Shown here: piece by piece, positions 37,787 through 46,661 of the stretch | How the letters are laid out: each line of letters begins with the position of its first letter | How positions within the stretch are numbered: position 1 is the stretch's first letter | From: Paulinella micropora | Lineage: Eukaryota; Cercozoa; Imbricatea; Euglyphida | Direction: 5' to 3' | Length of the DNA stretch: 50,563 nt | Assembly (NCBI GenBank): GCA_009731375.1 | Contig: BJOX01000152.1 | Coordinates: forward strand, 847,602 to 898,164 | The notes under the pieces: generated by a model | Databases searched by the model: none | The model's input: the letters and a program-made list of their open reading frames with translations, nothing else | Told to the model about the DNA's origin: nothing | Translations under genes and position numbers: made by a program

Positions 37787-40700
37787 ATGGAGACACACAA
37801 TTATAATGGCAAGGTCTACAGGTTGGATAGATTAAGGGAATATAAGATAAATTACGAAATAAAGTCTGTCAGGGGTCGGGATGTGCTATATATCAAACCG
37901 AAGGTAAGGGGGTATAAAATTGATACACCGACAGCCCAAAACTACTTGAACCAAGTAAGAGGTGCGGTGTATTTTGAGCACCATGCTATACCAATAGCAC
38001 CACCTTTACCTACGATTGAAGAGAAAAAAGAGATGAAAGAAAATTACAGAGACTTGTTGCGGTATGGTAATTATGATATCATAAGGGACGACAGCAAGGA
38101 ACACGAACTAGGAATAAATGAAAGCCGATATGCGGTAAGGATTAACGGCAACTTCCGATCATTCACGATGCGCGATGTGATAAGATTTATTGAGATTGTG
38201 TTGAACGACTTTGTAAAACGACAAGCACCCGAAGATAAGGTTAGCCTAGGTATTGAGTTTGTTGATTACTATGGAAAAGTATCAACAGGCTTGCACAAAG
38301 TTAATCAAATCTCGGTTGAAAAAGTTTTAGAAAGATTGTCAGCAATATTTCAAAGCAACGAAAGTCTTTACATGGATGAGAACGGAATAAACTTTGATAA
38401 ATTAAAATTTGTATTGAAATCTGTTAAAATGCCGACGGGCGGGACAAGGCTACAGGTTTTGAACAAATTGGATATATACAGAAAGAAAGGAGTAATCTGT
38501 ATTACAAACAGCGATAACTTATGTTTAGCACGAGCAATCGTTGTAGTCAAAGCAAAAATTGAAAAACATCCAAAATTCAAGACAATACTAATGGGAAAAA
38601 GAAAGATACAGCAGGAAATGGCAGAGACTTTACACGATGAAGCGAAAGTCATTAAGGATGTGTGTGGAATACCAGAAATTAATACATTTGCTAATCACAT
38701 TAAATACAATCTGGTTATTGTTGAATTTCCTGACAAAATCATTTATAAAACAGAACTACTTGATGCGAACGGAGAACGGCTGACTAACCTTTACATTCTA
38801 AAGACTGAAGGACATTACGATGCCATAACTAATATGAAGTCTATGATAGGAAAAAAGAATTTCTGTGAGTTATGTCTAAGAGGGTATATGGAAAGACATG
38901 CCTGTGAAGCAAAATGTAGTATCTGTGAAACCAACGGATGTAAGGGAATAAATGACAAGAGCCAGTGGAAAGAATGTGAGAAGTGTAATAGAAAGTTTCC
39001 AAACACTGACTGCTTTAATAATCACATGACGACAAACTGCGATGTTAAAGCGAAATGTAAATCGTGCGGTCTTAATTACAGAAAGAAGGATGAGCACAAA
39101 TGCGGATATGCGAAATGCCGAAATTGCAAACTAGTGAAACCGCTTGAACACCAATGTGAAATAGTCCAAAAAGAAATCTTACCGCCGTCAGAGCAATACA
39201 TATTCTTTGACTTTGAAGCGACACAGGACACAGGCGAGCACATTGTTAATCATGCGGAAAGCCAGTATTACGATGCAAAGGAACCGCCTATTATACATAA
39301 GAACATTCAAGATTTCTGTAATTGGGCTTTTGACACTAAACACAGCGGATTTACATTTATTGCGCACAATGCCCGCGGTTATGATTGTCAGTTTATTCTT
39401 AAGTGGTTGGTTGATAATGGACAAACTCCATTTGTAATCTATGAAGGTGGTAAGATTATGATGATGACACTTAAGAAGTATCGGTTTATAGACAGCCTAA
39501 GTTTTCTTACGATGCCATTGTCAGACTTTCCAAAGACATTCGGACTTACGGAACTTAAGAAAGGTTTCTTCCCGCACTTCTTCAATACGGCAAAAAATAG
39601 AAACTATGTCGGTGTAATGCCACATAAGAAACATTACGGCTACGACACGATGCGAGGAGATAAACGAAAAGAATTTCTTGAATGGTATGACGAACAAGTG
39701 AAAGCACATAACCACTTTGATATGGCGAAGGAAATCGGTGAGTATTGTCATTCAGATGTTGATATACTGAGAAAGGGTTGTATAGATTTTAGAAACCAGT
39801 TTCTAGAGTTTGGTATTGACCCTTTTCAATATACAACTATTGCGAGTTGTGTTATGGCTTTGTATCGTGCTAAGTTTATGCCAGAGAATTCAATTGCGAT
39901 ATTGAAAGCGGAAAAGCAAAACAGGATGACTTCTAGGGCTTGTGTAGAATGGTTAGCATACAGAAGCAGGTTAGATAAAACTGATATTAAACACGCATTC
40001 AACGGAGGTGAAAAAATGTTTCAACTCGGGCAATCTCGTGTGTATGTAGATGGATGGGATGAGAAAAACAAAACCGCTTATGAGTTTTACGGGTGTCATT
40101 GGCACGGATGTGATAAGTGTTGGAATAGCAATGCTTTGAATGTGAAGAAGAATAAGACAATGGGCGAACTATACAAGGAAACAATGAGAAGAGAAAAACA
40201 ACTTAACGAACAAGCAAAAGTAATAAGTGTCTGGGAGTGCGAATGGAGCCTGATGAAAACCAGTGAAAGACTGGCAGAGGATACAAACGAACGAATTACT
40301 GAACAAGAAGGACTAAACCCACGAGAGGCAATGTTTGGAGGTAGAGTGAATGCTTTGAAATTATATTGGAAATCACGACATGATAATGAGTATGCGAAAT
40401 ATATTGACATATGCTCACTTTATCCGACCGTGATGTATTACGACCTTTATCCAAGCGGACACCATATAATTATTAGACCAAACAATGAGGAGGAAAGAAA
40501 AAGTATGGAAAATAAAATTATAAACAGAGAATATTTCGGAGTGGCTAAGGTTAAGATGCTACCACCTAGAGGCTTACTACACCCAGTCTTACCGAAGGCG
40601 GACAGAGGTAAGATGATGTATTACTTATGCGATAAGTGCGGAATGACTGAGCAACATGGAGAATGTAAGCACACAGATAAAGAACGAGCAATAACAGGCA

Positions 40701-41788
40701 CATGGGCAACTCCAGAAATTTACAAGGCCTTAGAGAAAGGGTATAAGTTGATAAAAGTATATGAAGTATGGCACTGGAAAGAACAAAGCAGTAGCCTATT
40801 CAAAGAATACATAAAGACATTCTTGAAAGTAAAACAAGAGTCCAGCGGATACCCCGCGGGATGTAATACGGAAGCAGAAAAACAAAATTACATAAACAGC
40901 ATGGAAGTTAAAATGGGTGTAAAGATGGATGAAAGCAAAATATTTAAAAACGAAGGACGGCGAGCAGTGGCTAAGTTGTGCTTGAACTCTTTATGGGGCA
41001 AGTTTGGACAGAAACAAAATAAAACACAGAACAAAATGATAAAGGATAAAGATACCTTATACAAACTATTGAACGATAAATCAGTGGATAATATAAATAT
41101 TAACATAATTAACGACCAAATTGTAGAAGCCAGTTATGACTTAAAACAGGATGCGGTGAGCGACCCGATTAAAACAAATATTGTGGTTGCTTTATTTACT
41201 ACATGCCACGCGAGAATGAGACTTTACAATATGATGGACAGATTAGGCAATAGGATATTGTATCATGACACAGACAGCGTAATATATACGACTAACAAAG
41301 AAATTAATGAGGCGGATGTAGAGACAGGCGATTTACTGGGAGATTGGACAGATGAATTGAAAGGAGCAAAAATAAAAACCTTTGTGGGAGGCGGGCCGAA
41401 ATGTTATGGATACTTATTAGATAATGGTAAAGCCAGTATGAAAGTAAAAGGATTTAGTATGAACTATGAAACGAAAAAAGCATTGAATTTACCGAATATG
41501 TTAAGTGTAATAAGTTGCGGGCTAGGTATTACAAACACTGAATTATTTGAGAATGGAAAAAATGAACTGGATGAATTGTTGGAGACTGATGAAGAATTAC
41601 GGATTGCTAAGCGAATTGAGAAGTCTGGAAAAGTAGTTATAATAGAAAACAACAAAATTACAAGAGATAAACAAAAGAAAAAAATAACAAGCGAATACTT
41701 AGAAAAGATATTTAGTTTTACATATACGAAAAGACAAGTTATCGGAATTGTAGAGAATGCGATTGAAACTAGACCTTTTGGATATTAA
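37787..41788 (+). CDS. polB: Protein-primed family B DNA polymerase
   Basis: 1,333 residues, replicating the viral genome from a terminal protein. Visible motifs are Exo I DFEAT (about 475), Exo II FIAHNARGYDCQF (about 523), Exo III YCHSDVDIL (about 652), polymerase motif A DICSLYP (about 873), motif B KLCLNSLWGKFGQ (about 1,062) and motif C YHDTDS (about 1,158). All catalytic acidic residues are present. The large N-terminal region contains NLCLARAIVV, a block common in Polinton-type polymerases, and a Cys/His cluster at about 360-458 with several CXXC pairs (CELC, CSIC, CEKC, CKSC, CRNC), probably zinc-binding. Length and intactness fit Polinton/adintovirus enzymes. The stop codon is followed two bases later by the first paired palindrome. 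Confidence 0.95.
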   Translation: METHNYNGKVYRLDRLREYKINYEIKSVRGRDVLYIKPKVRGYKIDTPTAQNYLNQVRGAVYFEHHAIPIAPPLPTIEEKKEMKENYRDLLRYGNYDIIRDDSKEHELGINESRYAVRINGNFRSFTMRDVIRFIEIVLNDFVKRQAPEDKVSLGIEFVDYYGKVSTGLHKVNQISVEKVLERLSAIFQSNESLYMDENGINFDKLKFVLKSVKMPTGGTRLQVLNKLDIYRKKGVICITNSDNLCLARAIVVVKAKIEKHPKFKTILMGKRKIQQEMAETLHDEAKVIKDVCGIPEINTFANHIKYNLVIVEFPDKIIYKTELLDANGERLTNLYILKTEGHYDAITNMKSMIGKKNFCELCLRGYMERHACEAKCSICETNGCKGINDKSQWKECEKCNRKFPNTDCFNNHMTTNCDVKAKCKSCGLNYRKKDEHKCGYAKCRNCKLVKPLEHQCEIVQKEILPPSEQYIFFDFEATQDTGEHIVNHAESQYYDAKEPPIIHKNIQDFCNWAFDTKHSGFTFIAHNARGYDCQFILKWLVDNGQTPFVIYEGGKIMMMTLKKYRFIDSLSFLTMPLSDFPKTFGLTELKKGFFPHFFNTAKNRNYVGVMPHKKHYGYDTMRGDKRKEFLEWYDEQVKAHNHFDMAKEIGEYCHSDVDILRKGCIDFRNQFLEFGIDPFQYTTIASCVMALYRAKFMPENSIAILKAEKQNRMTSRACVEWLAYRSRLDKTDIKHAFNGGEKMFQLGQSRVYVDGWDEKNKTAYEFYGCHWHGCDKCWNSNALNVKKNKTMGELYKETMRREKQLNEQAKVISVWECEWSLMKTSERLAEDTNERITEQEGLNPREAMFGGRVNALKLYWKSRHDNEYAKYIDICSLYPTVMYYDLYPSGHHIIIRPNNEEERKSMENKIINREYFGVAKVKMLPPRGLLHPVLPKADRGKMMYYLCDKCGMTEQHGECKHTDKERAITGTWATPEIYKALEKGYKLIKVYEVWHWKEQSSSLFKEYIKTFLKVKQESSGYPAGCNTEAEKQNYINSMEVKMGVKMDESKIFKNEGRRAVAKLCLNSLWGKFGQKQNKTQNKMIKDKDTLYKLLNDKSVDNININIINDQIVEASYDLKQDAVSDPIKTNIVVALFTTCHARMRLYNMMDRLGNRILYHDTDSVIYTTNKEINEADVETGDLLGDWTDELKGAKIKTFVGGGPKCYGYLLDNGKASMKVKGFSMNYETKKALNLPNMLSVISCGLGITNTELFENGKNELDELLETDEELRIAKRIEKSGKVVIIENNKITRDKQKKKITSEYLEKIFSFTYTKRQVIGIVENAIETRPFGY

Positions 41789-41789
41789 T

Positions 41790-41900
41790 GATATTTGAGA
41801 ATTGCGCTTCGTGCTACGCACTCTCTCTTATTCTCAAACATCGTCGGCCATTAAAGTATAAAACGATGTTTTGTGATGACGGCAGTCAGAACAAAATATC
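41790..41900. repeat. Paired palindromes, copy 1 (large 41,790-41,842; small 41,865-41,900)
   Basis: Large palindrome: outer stem GATATTTGAGAAT with ATTCTCAAACATC, an internal loop, and an inner stem GTGC-TAC-GCAC. Small palindrome: outer stem GATGTTTTGT with ACAAAATATC, and an inner stem GAC-GGCA-GTC. The pair starts two bases after the polB stop. The same two palindromes occur in inverted order after the next gene (42,243-42,368) and again at 48,652-48,774. Confidence 0.85.
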
Positions 41901-41956
41901 AAATATCAAATAATTAATTTTTTTCCATAAAATTTTTTACCACTCTATATAGACCA

Positions 41957-42244
41957 ATGACCACCCTCACCAGACTATCTGAAAAATTTGGACGACTTTC
42001 AATTGAGAAGAATAAGGAATTCTTTTCAGTAAGAGATGTCCAACAGATGATTGACGAAGAAATTAAGGCAATTGAAAAAAGTAGAGAAGGCAAGCCAAAG
42101 GATACTTTTCCATTTGGTAAGTATAAAGGTAAGAAAATTCAAGATATAGCGGTTATTGATAAGCCATATCTTGAATGGGTTATGAAACAGCCGTGGTTTG
42201 ATAAATTTACAGACATTAAAAGTGAAGTAAAAAAATATATTTGA
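41957..42244 (+). CDS. Small protein with exonuclease X C-terminal/DUF3820-like domain
   Basis: 95 residues from ATG 41,957. The second half matches the pattern FPFGKYKGKKIQDIA...DKPYLEWVMKQPWF, which is typical of the DUF3820/exodeoxyribonuclease X C-terminal-like family found in nuclease tails and as stand-alone proteins in DNA viruses. The N-terminal half is charged and helical. A nucleic-acid-related role is inferred from the family only; no catalytic nuclease residues are present in this short protein. A TATATAG string sits five bases before the ATG. The gene is enclosed between two inverted copies of the paired palindrome, as a discrete cassette. Confidence 0.75.
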   Translation: MTTLTRLSEKFGRLSIEKNKEFFSVRDVQQMIDEEIKAIEKSREGKPKDTFPFGKYKGKKIQDIAVIDKPYLEWVMKQPWFDKFTDIKSEVKKYI

Positions 42245-42368
42245 TATTTTGTTCTGACTGCCGTCATCACAAAACATCGTTTTCTTTTAATTATTTTTTC
42301 TTTAAATTTTTTTTCGATGTTTTAGAATAAGCGAGAGTGCGTAGCACGAAGCGCAATTCTAAAATATC
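42243..42368. repeat. Paired palindromes, copy 2 (small 42,243-42,278; large 42,316-42,368)
   Basis: Reverse complement of copy 1, with the small palindrome overlapping the stop codon of the 95-residue gene and the large one ending exactly at the ATG (42,369) of the next gene. In the large stem, TTTGAGAAT/ATTCTCAAA of copy 1 is TTTTAGAAT/ATTCTAAAA here: both sides of the stem changed together. An inverted pair about 400 bp apart could also fold into a single long stem around the 95-residue gene. Confidence 0.85.
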
Positions 42369-42749
42369 ATGACCGACCTAAGCACCAAGCAGGACTACTT
42401 GAATGAAATTGAAAAATGGAACCTTGGAGGTGAAATAAAAAAGCCGACCATTAAATGGACAAAGCCCGACATTGTTTCTTTCTATGAGCAATACAAGCCA
42501 AGGGACGATAATGTTAAAGTAGTTATTCCGTTAGAGGAGACATTGACGAAAATGATGGAGGAAGAAAGCACTCCTTTTACGGCAACCGATTTGAAAGAAA
42601 CGGGGATTACTGAAATAAAGGCTAATGTAGGAGAAGAGATAGCGACTGCTACATGTACAGAAGAAGGTTGTATATTAAAGAAAGCGAGCGACACCACTCC
42701 TATTGTAAAAGGTAATGTTAAAAAAATAATACCAAAAAAGATAAAGTAA
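42369..42749 (+). CDS. Small acidic/mixed protein, unknown function
   Basis: 126 residues from ATG 42,369, which directly follows the large palindrome. The N-terminal half is rich in Lys, Trp and Glu (EIEKWNLGG, IKWTKPDIVSFYEQY) and reads like a short helical DNA- or protein-binding module. The C-terminal half is Thr/Glu-rich with a basic end. No family is recognised. It converges with the fibre-like gene; only about 30 bases separate the two stop codons, and they start with a TGATATTTCG string like the outer arm of the palindromes. Confidence 0.65.
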   Translation: MTDLSTKQDYLNEIEKWNLGGEIKKPTIKWTKPDIVSFYEQYKPRDDNVKVVIPLEETLTKMMEEESTPFTATDLKETGITEIKANVGEEIATATCTEEGCILKKASDTTPIVKGNVKKIIPKKIK

Positions 42750-42779
42750 ATGATATTTCGTATTAGTTCTTTTTTTGCT

Positions 42780-44018
42780 TCATTGGTCCTCTATAAAATT
42801 AACAATAACATTAATATTATTACCTGCCCCAGCCGACACAGCCTTCTGTGTGAATGTCAAAATATCACTCGGTGTTAATTGAATGTCATAAGTTCTGAGA
42901 TTAATCTGTTGTGTTGAGGTAGCATTTACATAAAGTTTAAAAATTGTTGTTCCATTCGCTACAGCGGTTGCTTTAGTATCTATATCTACGATTGAAGTTT
43001 TAGCATCCACATCAACAAAACCAGCCCCCGTCAGTGTTCCGTTCAATATCATTTTTACAATATTTGATTTTGTATCCTCATTAGTAATACTTATTAATGA
43101 AGGAAAGACATTTGAATAATTGGTTAGACTATTGTTGAATAGTGCTTTATTCCTGATACTTAAAATGGGGCTTTCGGTTGTGCTTGTTTTTTCGTCTCCT
43201 TCCGCCGTATTTGTAATACTTGTATTAATAGTGTTGGAGCCTTCAACAAACAAACTACAACTAGCAGTTTTTAAAATTTGTATCCCTTCACCTCCATTAG
43301 CATTAAATATACCCGCAGAAAATGGTAAAGTTGTATTTCGCAGACTTACACCTGTATGAGCATTCGCATACTTAATTGTATGGACTAATTGAAATTCGCC
43401 CGTCTTTGGATTTTCAATAGAAAACTTAATAGCACCAAAGCCTAAATATTGAAATTGAATTTGAAATACATTTCCTTTACTCCAATCCATAAGTGGCATA
43501 TCGCCCGTCCCGTCGCACGGGTCGCTCCAGTCTTCTTGTTGAATAAAATTGTCAACTCCTGCTATTGAATGAAGAATGTGCATTCCTGCAGCATCATCCA
43601 TAAAGAAATAGAAACCGTTGTTGACATCACTTTCTCCTATTCCAATAAATGATTGATAGCCTTCGGCTTCATCTATATCCCATAAGGCAGTAAAACGACA
43701 CATAATTCCAGTACCTGTTCTGTATTTTATTCTTTTTTTACTTACCATTACTGCTTGTGATGTATCATCAGCAGTTGTTTTCAATTCAGCCATATTATCC
43801 AAAAATGACACAGATGATTTTATTTCTGTTTTCGTCCATACCCTTGTATTAATGGTATATGGAAAGATTTCTTGTAATACTGGTGTTAATTGTGCAGTAG
43901 TTGTTTCACCGAAAGCGGTTTTCATATTATTGGTTTCAACATGTCCATCATATCCGACTTTGACATTTACAAAATCTCCGTCTGGATTTTGCGCGACTAA
44001 GTTTCTCTGGTGAGACAT
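42780..44018 (-). CDS. Putative fibre-like or minor virion protein
   Basis: 412 residues from the ATG ending at 44,018. The composition is beta-rich, Thr/Ser/Asn-rich and Cys-poor, as in viral surface proteins. The N-terminal ~45 residues (ending NTRVWTKTEIKSSVSF) precede a domain of about 200 residues with YQSFIGIGES, GFYFFMDD and a repeated-strand pattern resembling a jelly-roll or LamG-like lectin fold. The C-terminal ~150 residues read as a separate beta domain. It sits at the distal end of the capsid gene block, where several Polinton-like viruses carry attachment or spike genes. The role is inferred from position and composition only. A TTATATAA string lies immediately before the start codon. 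Confidence 0.55.
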   Translation of the reverse strand: MSHQRNLVAQNPDGDFVNVKVGYDGHVETNNMKTAFGETTTAQLTPVLQEIFPYTINTRVWTKTEIKSSVSFLDNMAELKTTADDTSQAVMVSKKRIKYRTGTGIMCRFTALWDIDEAEGYQSFIGIGESDVNNGFYFFMDDAAGMHILHSIAGVDNFIQQEDWSDPCDGTGDMPLMDWSKGNVFQIQFQYLGFGAIKFSIENPKTGEFQLVHTIKYANAHTGVSLRNTTLPFSAGIFNANGGEGIQILKTASCSLFVEGSNTINTSITNTAEGDEKTSTTESPILSIRNKALFNNSLTNYSNVFPSLISITNEDTKSNIVKMILNGTLTGAGFVDVDAKTSIVDIDTKATAVANGTTIFKLYVNATSTQQINLRTYDIQLTPSDILTFTQKAVSAGAGNNINVIVNFIEDQ

Positions 44019-44070
44019 ATTATATAAAACAAAAAAATAATATTCTTTTTTATTTTTCTTTTATTCTTTT

Positions 44071-44127
44071 GAAACTTTTGTAAAAGTTTCACAAAACCTT
44101 TTTGCTGAAAGATTTTCTAAATCTTTC
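44071..44127. repeat. Paired palindromes, type 2, between capsid and fibre-like genes
   Basis: GAAACTTTT-GT-AAAAGTTTC (44,071-44,090) and GAAAGATTT-TCT-AAATCTTTC (44,107-44,127), both with perfect 9-bp arms, fill the border between the capsid stop codon (44,127-44,129) and the start of the fibre-like gene. The sequence differs from the 41,790 family but the arrangement of two hairpins is the same. Confidence 0.75.
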
Positions 44128-45704
44128 TACGTCTTAATAATTTCAATACCTCTTATAATTACATCTTGCTGAAGAATGGCAAAAGTGTAGTGATTGAGGT
44201 TGTTTCCCGCAGTAGTAGAAACGAACTCATATCGTCGCTCGGTGTCAAGGCTCAGACCAGACTTTTCATAACCTTCAACATTCTTCTCGTGAAGTGGGCG
44301 GTTGTTATCCCAGTAATCAACATGAAACCAGTTGTATTTATAGATATCGGTGTTTAGGATAGCACTTCCCTTCAACTTATCCTTCAAAATCATATAGTCT
44401 TCATTATCAGAAGTATCAATGTCAAATTGTTGCATTCTGCTACCATCAATAGTAGTATAATAAGTTCTAATTTTAGTGTCGTTTCTGTGGTCATTGTCGA
44501 AAGAAGTAGAAGAACTTTCTGAATTATGAAAAGCGGATGTATAGATACGACGAATTCTTTCACCCTGTGATCTGTTCATTTTTACCACAAAGTTCTGATT
44601 ACCACTTCCAAGGTTGTGCTTCCAAGAGATAGGATATTCAATAGTAAATCTAAAACCCTCGCCTGCGATTTTGCTTTGGACACCAAGGATGACATTTGGG
44701 TCTGTTTCAACCGCGAGAAACAAGTTCAAATTTGAAACAATAGCACCAGTTGCACCAATTACAGCACCTTCAGCAATGTTAGTGGCGCTGGTTCCAGTAA
44801 ACATAGTTCTACTAGTTCCTTCCCAAACAATCCGCATATCCATAATTTCATTAAAACCAAGTGTTTTATCAATTTCAAAAATAGTTCCAAAAATCATTCC
44901 CAAAGGTAATTTAACATTGATAACAGGTGTGTCATCTGCAGTATTGACAGCAGTAGCAGCACCCTGAATTGCTCCGACTTCAAAATACTTCGCCTCCTCG
45001 TAAGCGACATTAACAAATGAACCTCCTACTCCGTTAAAACTATTCAAAAGGTCATCATGACGACGAGCACTCATTGATGGGAGATTTACCAATGTCTTGA
45101 CACTATTACCGACAGCGTTAATAGAGTTAATTATAGCACCACTCACATCTCCCGCATTAGTTGCAGTAATCTGAATGTTTCCGAAAGTGGCTGCACCAGC
45201 AACGACAGTAGCACCAGCGCCCGCGGGTTGAAAATGTCTTGAAGCAATATTCAAAGTAGCATCATTAAGCACATTACACTTCTGAAGCAACGCACCGCTA
45301 GAAACACCTCCACCATGGTTCTCCAAAGACATATACTTATCATAACTGATTTCGGGTTTCCAAATCATCTTGGTATAATTTCCCACATGTTGAAGATTAC
45401 ACAGATACTGCCCGCTTCGGCTTCGTAATTCAATACTCCTAATCATACTTAGACAATCCATGAAGATACGATTAGCATTGTTCTGTCCCGGGTTCCGTGG
45501 AGTGTAAGTAAATCGCAACACACTACGGGCAAGGTTCAGCGGGCGGGTAGGGATTTCAAAGGTGCTTTCATTACCTCCCGCTGTGGTGAGTGTAATATTA
45601 CCAGAGCCTTCACGACTTGTAAGTTTGTTTAATTCGTATTTTCCTTTTAGTAGTTCTTTTGGTTGATGGTCTAATTCCTGACCATATCCAACTTGAGACG
45701 GCAT
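44127..45704 (-). CDS. MCP: Major capsid protein (double jelly-roll family)
   Basis: 525 residues from the ATG ending at 45,704. Matches the Polinton/adintovirus major capsid pattern: an N-terminal segment with Ser/Thr-rich strands (GNITLTTAGGNESTFEIP), R.VLRFTYTP, a middle region with KYMSLEN, the EYPISWKHNLG strand, a segment ending in IDGSRMQQFDID, and a conserved C-terminal FHVDYWDNNRPLHEK...NHYTFAILQQ. The double jelly-roll fold is inferred from family membership. It stands next to the penton gene, as usual in this group. Upstream is a TATAAATATA string about 50 bases before the start. Intact. Confidence 0.9.
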   Translation of the reverse strand: MPSQVGYGQELDHQPKELLKGKYELNKLTSREGSGNITLTTAGGNESTFEIPTRPLNLARSVLRFTYTPRNPGQNNANRIFMDCLSMIRSIELRSRSGQYLCNLQHVGNYTKMIWKPEISYDKYMSLENHGGGVSSGALLQKCNVLNDATLNIASRHFQPAGAGATVVAGAATFGNIQITATNAGDVSGAIINSINAVGNSVKTLVNLPSMSARRHDDLLNSFNGVGGSFVNVAYEEAKYFEVGAIQGAATAVNTADDTPVINVKLPLGMIFGTIFEIDKTLGFNEIMDMRIVWEGTSRTMFTGTSATNIAEGAVIGATGAIVSNLNLFLAVETDPNVILGVQSKIAGEGFRFTIEYPISWKHNLGSGNQNFVVKMNRSQGERIRRIYTSAFHNSESSSTSFDNDHRNDTKIRTYYTTIDGSRMQQFDIDTSDNEDYMILKDKLKGSAILNTDIYKYNWFHVDYWDNNRPLHEKNVEGYEKSGLSLDTERRYEFVSTTAGNNLNHYTFAILQQDVIIRGIEIIKT

Positions 45705-45790
45705 TTTTGTTTTGTTTTTGAAGTGGTGTAAATTAACTAATTCACAAGAATATATTTATAGAAAAAAATAAATAATTAAAATAAATATCT

Positions 45791-46603
45791 TTATCTAGCC
45801 TTTAACAAATTGAAGAATGAATTAAATAAACTAAAATAATTAGTTTCACGATAAACCAATAATGTCATAACTATTCCCAAACCATTAAGATTTATTGCTT
45901 GGTCGTTTTCGTCCGTCAAGTAAAACCTGAATACGTTGTTTGAATTAGCGGACAATGTTTTACCATACTCAGACCCGCTTCCATCATAGATAACAGAACC
46001 AAAAGGAATTTCGTTGGCTGTGTATATTTCTTGTAGCACATGATTATCACCTTCATTCACCAAATCCGATTGAAGATACAAAGTTTTTTCACCAGTTTGA
46101 ATAATTACATTCGGCGATTTAATAAAATCATTTGCAAAGAAATATGTTGAATTTCTATCAAAACCCATTACCTCGTGAATACGAGTATCACCATCAAATA
46201 TAAACCGCGGTTGAATACCTCCATTGTTTGACACACTGAATGTTAATTTACCATCCTCGGGGTCTGTGTTGGTATTATTACTAGATACCACATAAGTATA
46301 GTCATTTGGGCTGACTGCCGTCAATATCTCAGATAGTTTATTTTTTAAGTTGTTCATTGTGTAGTTGCCCTCAGGTATTGTAATTAATGCCTCATACCCG
46401 TCTTCGGATAATGTAAAAGTATTATATGGTGTAGCCACAGAGTAATACGACTTCGGCACATATATATGAAGAATTTTACAATGTGTGGGATTGTCTAGTC
46501 CCTTCATATTGACTTCGTGTGTAAAGTCGCTGTCTGTTCCCGTTATTCTATTTTTGCTATTTATGTAATAGATACCTGAACTTCTTCCTCCCTTGTACTC
46601 CAT
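45791..46603 (-). CDS. Minor capsid (penton) protein, single jelly-roll
   Basis: 270 residues from the ATG ending at 46,603. The N-terminal block (YYINSKNRITGTDSDFTHEV, then IYVPKSYYSV and NTFTLSEDG...ITIPEGNYT) is the characteristic signature of Polinton, adintovirus and virophage penton proteins, which occupy capsid vertices. The rest is beta-rich and ends in a short hydrophobic helix. It lies between the protease and capsid genes. An imperfect 24-bp palindrome containing TATAAAAA lies just upstream. Confidence 0.88.
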   Translation of the reverse strand: MEYKGGRSSGIYYINSKNRITGTDSDFTHEVNMKGLDNPTHCKILHIYVPKSYYSVATPYNTFTLSEDGYEALITIPEGNYTMNNLKNKLSEILTAVSPNDYTYVVSSNNTNTDPEDGKLTFSVSNNGGIQPRFIFDGDTRIHEVMGFDRNSTYFFANDFIKSPNVIIQTGEKTLYLQSDLVNEGDNHVLQEIYTANEIPFGSVIYDGSGSEYGKTLSANSNNVFRFYLTDENDQAINLNGLGIVMTLLVYRETNYFSLFNSFFNLLKAR

Positions 46604-46607
46604 CGTA

Positions 46608-46631
46608 GGTGCTTTTTATAAAAACCACCTA
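46608..46631. promoter_or_regulatory. Palindrome with TATA-like core before the penton gene
   Basis: AGGTGCTTTTTA followed by TAAAAACCACCT: a 24-bp inverted repeat with one mismatch. Its centre reads TATAAAAAG toward the penton start, 17 bases before the ATG. It could be a core promoter, a 3'-end hairpin for the protease transcript, or both. Confidence 0.45.
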
Positions 46632-46661
46632 CAACCTCAAAAATCTATATATTAGAAAATA

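Noticed and set aside
42415-44967. Plus-strand open frames opposite the capsid and fibre-like genes
   Set aside because: Hydrophobic shadow frames of the minus-strand genes, with no motifs.
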